From NCBI GenBank assembly GCA_036272935.1, contig DATAXP010000013.1, positions 1-35,333 of the forward strand: a stretch of 35,333 bases of DNA. The letters are read 5' to 3'. Both the position numbers and the translations under genes were made by a program. Positions within the stretch are counted from its first letter, which is position 1; each line of letters opens with the position of its first letter. The stretch comes from DATAXP01 sp036272935 (GTDB lineage Bacteria > Planctomycetota > Planctomycetia > Pirellulales > PNKZ01). Positions 30,456 through 35,333 of this stretch are shown here, in pieces. Below the pieces are notes generated by a model. It saw nothing but the letters and a program-made list of their open reading frames with translations, searched no databases and was not told the origin of the DNA.

Positions 30456-32506
30456 ACCTCGACAAGTGGTATTCCGTCAGCCCGGCAAGCGATCCGAAAG
30501 GCCCGTCTTATGGTGCATTTCGCGTGCTACGCGGGGGCACCTGGTTCAACTACGGTGTGAACGCTCGCAGCGCCGCTCGCAATAGCGCCAAGCCATCCTA
30601 CCGCAGCTACTACAATGGCTTTCGGGTGTGTTTGCCGGTATCGAACGTGCCAGTGGCGACGCATGTCGCGACGTCCGAAGCTTCTTCGGCATCCAGTCAG
30701 GCGGAGACACTCACGTCGCCTGATTTGGTTTGGAGCGAGCCGGTTGAAGTTCTCGTTGGCCCCAGCGTCCCCAGCATCTCGGGCGACGGATTGACGATGG
30801 TCTTTGTCGCCCACGCCAAGGGAGACCGCTACGTGGGCTTCGGCGAAAACGATTTATGGCTCGTCGAGAGCAGCGCGCGGGACATGCCGTTTGGCAAGCC
30901 GGTGAATCTCGGCGATGCGGTCAACACCGCGGCAAACGAAACCAACCCCTCGCTGTCGGCCGATGGTCTGACGCTGCTGTTTGCCACCGATCGCCCTGGC
31001 GGCGCCGGAGGACTGGACCTTTGGCTTGCCAAGCGGCAATCGCAGCGTGAGCCGTTCCATGGCGCCGAACCGCTTATTGGCCCGGTCAACACGGTATCCG
31101 CGGAGTTTGGCGGCACGGTGTCGACCGACGGGCTGGAGCTGATCTACTTCAGCTCGCCGCGCGGCGAAGGCTTGGGCGGACAGGATTTGTGGCAGAGCCG
31201 GCGCAAGGACGTTGCGTCGCCGTTCGCCGCCCCCACGAATCTCGGCCCCGCGGTGAACAGTTCACTCAGCGAACAGCATCCGTGGCTGAGCAGCGACGGG
31301 CGCGTGCTGCTGTTCAGCAGCTTCGAGGAAAGGCGCGATGAGTCTGGAAAGATAAAGAACCTCGCCGGCTCGGGCGAGCTGTGGCTGGCGGTGCGCCCGA
31401 ATATCGAAGCGCCATTCGGTCAACGCCAGTCGTTTGCGCCGCTAATTGCATCGTCTGAGGGCGAAAGTTGCCCGAGCGCCACGGCCGACGGCAAGCTGCT
31501 GTTTTTCAACTCGAACCGCCGCCGCGTGAACGACTACGTCGTTTGGATGTCGCAGCGAGTGCCGCAGAGCAGCGAGCCATCGCTTGGCACGCCGCGGGGT
31601 GCGGCGACTTCTCCGAGTTCGGCGATCGCTGGCCGTCCCGACCGCGCCGCGGCCCAGTGGGCTCTGAGACTCGGCGGACTGGTGGAGGTGAAGATTCGGC
31701 TTCCAGGCAGCGCGGACGTGAGAGCTGTCCGCTCGCTCGACGACTTGCCCGCCGAAGATTTTGTGGTCGATGACATCCTGATTGCCATTGACGACAAAGC
31801 GGCAATGTCGAAAGTCGAACCTGTGACCGATGCCGATCTGGCACGGCTCGATGGCCTGCGCGCGATCACCAAGTTTTCGCTGGTCCATGGCCGCGGCTCG
31901 AGAATCACCGACGCGGGGCTATCGAACGTCGCCACAATGAAATCGCTGCGGGAACTCACGGTTGAGGGTGCCGCGATCACCGACCAGGGGCTCGCGGCAC
32001 TCGCGCCGCTCTCGAACCTGCGGTATTTGAACATCGGATTTTGCCGGCGAGTGACCGACGAAGGATTGAAAAAGCTCGCTTCGCTACCCATCAGGCGAAT
32101 TCGTCTGCGCGGAACCGGCATCACCGAGCACTCGATGGAAACGATCGTGCAACAATGGCCCGAGCTGTTGACGCTGAATCTGCCGAGCAACTTGTTAACC
32201 GAATCGGCCGCGAAGCGACTCACCGGGCTACGCAGCCTGCGGCAACTCGACCTCGGTGGCGACTTGCGACTTCGCGACGACCAACTGGCCAACGTCGCCC
32301 AGCTTTCGCAATTGCAACGACTGAACTTGTATCAATCCTCGCTGATCACCGCCGCCGGGCTCGAGCACCTGGCGAACATGACAAAACTGGCGTATTTGGA
32401 CCTGAGCGGCACTCGGGTCACCGCCGCCGGCATCGCAAAACTGCAAGCTGCCTTGCCCCAATGCCAAATTGAACGGCAAGGCAAAGGCTTTGACGACGAG
32501 AACTAG
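30374..32506 (+). CDS. truncated FGE-tail / PD40 beta-propeller / leucine-rich-repeat protein (chimeric 5' end)
   Basis: The frame is 710 residues. The first 28 or so residues are antisense to the PEP-CTERM gene and not real. Residues about 30-90 match the C-terminal end of formylglycine-generating-enzyme (SUMF1/FGE-sulfatase) domains: DPKGPSYGAFRVLRGGTW, NARSAARN, YNGFRVCLPV. Residues about 115-410 hold PD40/TolB-like propeller blades (repeats of SADGLTLLF..DLWLAKR type). Residues about 470-705 are leucine-rich repeats (LRYLNIGFCRRVTDEGLKKLA). Planctomycetes have long kinase-FGE-propeller-LRR proteins, and this looks like the C-terminal two thirds of one after loss of the 5' part. It has no credible start codon, so it may be a pseudogene. 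The upstream boundary is near 30460. Confidence 0.7.
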   Translation: MHAHCAGNCRGTGVVERAADREQAARPDLDKWYSVSPASDPKGPSYGAFRVLRGGTWFNYGVNARSAARNSAKPSYRSYYNGFRVCLPVSNVPVATHVATSEASSASSQAETLTSPDLVWSEPVEVLVGPSVPSISGDGLTMVFVAHAKGDRYVGFGENDLWLVESSARDMPFGKPVNLGDAVNTAANETNPSLSADGLTLLFATDRPGGAGGLDLWLAKRQSQREPFHGAEPLIGPVNTVSAEFGGTVSTDGLELIYFSSPRGEGLGGQDLWQSRRKDVASPFAAPTNLGPAVNSSLSEQHPWLSSDGRVLLFSSFEERRDESGKIKNLAGSGELWLAVRPNIEAPFGQRQSFAPLIASSEGESCPSATADGKLLFFNSNRRRVNDYVVWMSQRVPQSSEPSLGTPRGAATSPSSAIAGRPDRAAAQWALRLGGLVEVKIRLPGSADVRAVRSLDDLPAEDFVVDDILIAIDDKAAMSKVEPVTDADLARLDGLRAITKFSLVHGRGSRITDAGLSNVATMKSLRELTVEGAAITDQGLAALAPLSNLRYLNIGFCRRVTDEGLKKLASLPIRRIRLRGTGITEHSMETIVQQWPELLTLNLPSNLLTESAAKRLTGLRSLRQLDLGGDLRLRDDQLANVAQLSQLQRLNLYQSSLITAAGLEHLANMTKLAYLDLSGTRVTAAGIAKLQAALPQCQIERQGKGFDDEN

Positions 32507-32718
32507 CACCGAGGCACGCTGCAGGCTACTCGCGCCCTGACGGTGCGCTGCAGCATGGTGATTTCGGCGTCGCGGTTTCCTCGGCTCGTTGGGGCAAGTA
32601 TGATCTGATGGGAAGCGATTTTCGATCGTTACTCGTTTCCATCCGCATCGCGCACGTTGTAGTTGTCTGGCGATCCGTGACGCGTTTCGCTCGCCTGACC
32701 CTGGGAGAACCGAAGCTC

Positions 32719-34212
32719 GTGAGAATCACACTGCTCGCCGTTTGCAGCCTGCTGGCGTCGTGTGCGTGCCCGGCGATCGCGGCCGAAAACGGTCGGTTGC
32801 CAAACGTCGTCGTTCTGTACGCCGACGACATGGGGTATGGCGATCTCGGCGTGCAGAATCTCGAGTCGAAGATTCCAACGCCCCATCTCGATCGGCTTGC
32901 GACGCAAGGAATGCGATTCACCGATGCCCATAGCTCGTCGGGCATCTGCACGCCTAGCCGCTACGCGCTCTTAGAAGGGCGGTATCACTGGCGCAAGTTC
33001 CACAGCATCGTCAACTCGTTCGATCAACCGGTGCTCGATCCTGAAAAGACGACGCTTGCCGAGTTGCTGAAATCGAAGGGATACCGGACCGCCTGCATCG
33101 GTAAGTGGCACCTCGGCTGGGACTGGAACGCGATCAAGCGCGCCGACGCCATGCCGGATGCGAAGTCGGGTTACGCGCCCGACGCCTTCGATTGGACCAA
33201 GGCCATTCCCGGCGGGCCGCTCGACCATGGGTTCGACTATTACTTCGGCGACGACGTGCCGAACTTTCCTCCGTACGCGTGGTTCGAGAACGACCGCGTG
33301 ATCACGCCACCGACCGTGCCGTTGAGCACGCCGAAGCCAACCGCCGAGGGATCGTGGGAAGCGAGACCGGGGCCGAGTGCCAAGGATTGGGACTTTTGGG
33401 CCGTGATGCCGACACTGACCGACAAGGCAGTTGCCTGGATTGGCCAACAGTCGAGCGACCAACCGTTTTTCCTGTACTTCCCGTTCACTTCGCCGCATGC
33501 GCCGATCGTGCCCACGCCGCCATTCGTCGGCAGGTCGCAGGCCAATGGCTATGGCGATTACGTGGTTCAGACCGACGATACGGTTGGCCGCGTGCTTGCG
33601 GCGCTCGCGGCGCGGGGACTCACCGACAATACGTTGGTCGTGTTCAGCGCCGACAATGGACCGGAACGCTACGCCTACGACCGCGTGCGGAAATACGAGC
33701 ATCGCAGCATGGGCCCGCTTCGCGGCGTGAAGCGCGACCTCTGGGAAGGGGGGCATCGCGTGCCGTTTGTCGTGCGCTGGCCGGGCGTGGTGCCGGCGGG
33801 ACGCACGAGCGGCGGCCTGATCAGCCAGATCGACCTGTATGCGACGATTGCCGAGATCGTCGGGGCACCGATACCCACCGGTTCGGCCGAAGACAGTTAT
33901 AACCAACTTCCACTGCTCCGCGGCGAAGCTCCTACCGCCCGCGATACGCTGGTTCATAACACCATGCCGAACGGCTACGCCTTGCGCCACGGCGACTGGG
34001 TGTTGATCGCCGCCAAGACGGGTGCCGTGAGCAAGGTTCCCGAGTGGTTCGACAAGGCGAGCGGCTATACGACCAGCGCGTACCCTGGCGAGCTGTACAA
34101 TTTGCATGACGACCTGGCCCAAAAACATAACCTGTACGGCGAGCAGCCCGCCAAGGTGAACGAACTAACCGCGGTGCTGGAAGAGATTCGTGCCCACGGG
34201 CAAGTGCGCTGA
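32719..34212 (+). CDS. secreted arylsulfatase-type sulfatase (formylglycine-dependent)
   Basis: This 497-residue enzyme of the alkaline-phosphatase superfamily cleaves sulfate esters, probably of polysaccharides. The N-terminal signal peptide (about 21 residues, ending in IAAEN) supports the GTG start at 32719; an upstream ATG at 32608 would put 37 odd residues before it. Core motifs are present: PNVVVLYADDMGYGD (metal Asp pair), CTPSRYALLEGRY (C77-T-P-S-R is the formylglycine site), GKWHLG, SPHAP, SADNGPE and GHRVPFVVRWPG. Cys must be converted to formylglycine by FGE; a fragment of such a domain lies just upstream but is not functional. It runs in the same direction as the LRR gene, 212 bases after it. 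Confidence 0.92.
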   Translation: MRITLLAVCSLLASCACPAIAAENGRLPNVVVLYADDMGYGDLGVQNLESKIPTPHLDRLATQGMRFTDAHSSSGICTPSRYALLEGRYHWRKFHSIVNSFDQPVLDPEKTTLAELLKSKGYRTACIGKWHLGWDWNAIKRADAMPDAKSGYAPDAFDWTKAIPGGPLDHGFDYYFGDDVPNFPPYAWFENDRVITPPTVPLSTPKPTAEGSWEARPGPSAKDWDFWAVMPTLTDKAVAWIGQQSSDQPFFLYFPFTSPHAPIVPTPPFVGRSQANGYGDYVVQTDDTVGRVLAALAARGLTDNTLVVFSADNGPERYAYDRVRKYEHRSMGPLRGVKRDLWEGGHRVPFVVRWPGVVPAGRTSGGLISQIDLYATIAEIVGAPIPTGSAEDSYNQLPLLRGEAPTARDTLVHNTMPNGYALRHGDWVLIAAKTGAVSKVPEWFDKASGYTTSAYPGELYNLHDDLAQKHNLYGEQPAKVNELTAVLEEIRAHGQVR

Positions 34213-34320
34213 GCACACAGCAGGTTCTCGGCGCCTCATCGCTTCTTCGGCACTTAATCACTACGCTGCGTTTAAGGTCACTCAGAGAAGCAGGTAACCA
34301 GGATTTCCCATCAGCCCCCC

Positions 34321-35181
34321 ATGCGCCGCGTCTTTTTGGTTGCGATCATTCTCTTATTTGCGGTGACGACGCCTGCGGCGGAGCCTGAATATGACCGCGA
34401 CCTCGCGCGCTGGCAGGAGGTGCCGATTCCTCCTGATACCGACCAAGGCGCGAGAACGGTGTGGCTCTACGCCGCGGGCTACTCAAAACACGAATGGCGT
34501 GTGTTTGCGGATCATGACCACGTCGGTGCTCAACTGGTGACGGAACAACCCACGAAGCACGACGATCATCCGAAGTTTGATCCCAAAGCGGAAGAGTTCG
34601 AGAGCGCATCGGCATTTGCAGCAGCCGATGACGGGTGGTTGGTCGGCTTCAATCACGGCGAGTTCGGAGCGGCATTGTATTGGTTTGACGGTGATGGTGA
34701 ACGCAACTACAAGGTGTCTGATCATCAGGTCGTCGATTTCTTTCGGCTGTCCGATGGCTGGTATGCCATCGAAGGGCTGGCGCACGGCACCACGTCGGAA
34801 GGTTCTGCGATCCGCATCGCGCGGCCAAAGGGCGGTGAGCGATGGCAGGCTACCGAAGTGACGAAACTGCCCTATGCGCCGTACGCCGTTTCGCTTCGCA
34901 AGGATGGCACGATGCTCGTCACACTCTCGGATGCAATCGTATCGGTGGGTGAAGACCGCAAGGTCCAAACGCTGCTGCCCGACGCGCCTTGGAGCGGTCT
35001 TTACCCGGGTTCGTCCGTTCTCACATCGGATGAGCAGAAGCTTTACATCGGGATGCGCCAATTTGTCGGAGAGTTTGACCTGCGAGCGAAGAAGCTTCGC
35101 CTACTCACTCCTTCGGACAAGTTTCTCCATAAGCTTCCAGCGGATCAAGAACAGCAGCTTCGCAAAGCGTACAGCGGTTAA
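34321..35181 (+). CDS. secreted protein of unknown function, probably beta-propeller-like
   Basis: This 286-residue protein has a signal peptide (MRRVFLVAIILLFAVTTPAAEP; cleavage expected near residue 20). The rest consists of short beta-strand-like repeats with W, D and G pairs (DGWLVGFNHGEFGAALYWFDGDG, DGWYAIEGLAHG, DGTMLVTLSDAIVSVGED, split). This pattern suits a beta-propeller-type fold, but I cannot assign a family. The C-terminal helix is Gln/Lys-rich. It follows the sulfatase by 108 bases on the same strand with no evident terminator between, so co-expression is possible. No function is proposed. Confidence 0.72.
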   Translation: MRRVFLVAIILLFAVTTPAAEPEYDRDLARWQEVPIPPDTDQGARTVWLYAAGYSKHEWRVFADHDHVGAQLVTEQPTKHDDHPKFDPKAEEFESASAFAAADDGWLVGFNHGEFGAALYWFDGDGERNYKVSDHQVVDFFRLSDGWYAIEGLAHGTTSEGSAIRIARPKGGERWQATEVTKLPYAPYAVSLRKDGTMLVTLSDAIVSVGEDRKVQTLLPDAPWSGLYPGSSVLTSDEQKLYIGMRQFVGEFDLRAKKLRLLTPSDKFLHKLPADQEQQLRKAYSG

Positions 35182-35211
35182 GCGATCGCTGCGCAGTTTG
35201 CTTCTTTCGCG

Positions 35212-35235
35212 CTTTCGTGTTTTCGTGATCTCCGC
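35212..35235. repeat. second copy of the right arm of dispersed family A
   Basis: This 24-base stretch (CTTTCGTGTTTTCGTG and following bases) is identical to 3493-3516. Here it is a single arm downstream of the last gene, 31 bases after the stop. Confidence 0.85.
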
Positions 35236-35257
35236 TGGCCTACGACGTTGTAGCAAC

Positions 35258-35298
35258 CCTTCTCCCTCGGGGAGAAGGTGGTCCGCCACAGGCGGACC
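35258..35298. repeat. double-hairpin intergenic repeat (dispersed family G)
   Basis: Two hairpins stand one base apart. CCTTCTCCC/GGGAGAAGG (35258-35266 and 35270-35278) has a 3-base loop, and GGTCCGCC/GGCGGACC (35280-35287 and 35291-35298) also has a 3-base loop. The motif is followed by GGATGAGGG. The first hairpin could terminate the upstream transcript, but the tandem layout resembles a dispersed palindromic element. Confidence 0.75.
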
Positions 35299-35333
35299 GG
35301 ATGAGGGCGAAGAAGAGATCGTCGATCTTCAAC

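Noticed and set aside
30374..30458. N-terminal 28 residues of the FGE-PD40-LRR frame as real protein
   Set aside because: They are antisense to the PEP-CTERM remnant and show no signal peptide or domain, so they are an accident of the junction.
32971..34128. 385-codon minus-strand frame opposite the sulfatase
   Set aside because: It is antisense to an intact sulfatase and has no start signals or motifs.

Overview
The window looks like a chromosomal segment of a planctomycete, most likely of the Pirellulales/Blastopirellula type. The DNA is GC-rich and Shine-Dalgarno sites are weak. Clade-typical families are present: a BBP7 outer-membrane barrel protein, a PEP-CTERM protein, a formylglycine sulfatase, and a PD40/leucine-rich-repeat protein carrying a formylglycine-generating-enzyme tail. 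Gene borders are crowded with short palindromic repeats. This lineage call is inferred from gene content, because no rRNA is present.

Layout. 1-3.4 kb: the tail of an unknown gene, then two polytopic glycosyltransferases (GT87-like and GT39/ArnT-like). 3.5-8.8 kb: a KimA-like APC permease (minus strand), the nucleotide sanitiser rdgB, a secreted M20 amidohydrolase and two small membrane proteins. 8.8-12.6 kb, minus strand: a group III-like phosphofructokinase, an EcsC-family protein and a DUF3754/TMEM143-like protein. 12.7-17.3 kb, plus strand: purA, uppS, a GxxExxY protein, cdsA and phoH. 17.4-23.2 kb: pgpH, a reversed BBP7 gene, ybeY and murD. 23.4-26.8 kb: a small membrane protein, ligA, a 10-bp tandem array and a ferredoxin/metallo-beta-lactamase fusion. 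A tRNA-Val(GAC) follows at 26,969. 27.4-29.7 kb: an intact HD-GYP protein next to a degenerate one. 29.7-35.2 kb: a truncated PEP-CTERM gene abutting a truncated FGE-PD40-LRR gene, then a sulfatase and a secreted protein of unknown function.

How the genes fit together. UppS, CdsA, MurD and the glycosyltransferases serve envelope and lipid-carrier synthesis. PhoH, PgpH and YbeY form a well-known conserved cluster (RNA metabolism and c-di-AMP turnover), here interrupted by the BBP7 gene. PgpH (c-di-AMP hydrolysis) and the KimA-like potassium permease, about 12 kb away, may belong to one c-di-AMP/potassium circuit; this is inference.

The most distinctive feature is the number of different inverted or tandem repeats at gene boundaries. 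Several of them supply stop codons or coding sequence to neighbouring housekeeping genes (purA, uppS, ligA). One pair flanks a GxxExxY (PD-(D/E)XK-like) gene that splits uppS from cdsA and resembles a small non-autonomous mobile cassette. No transposase, integrase, CRISPR array or rRNA was seen.
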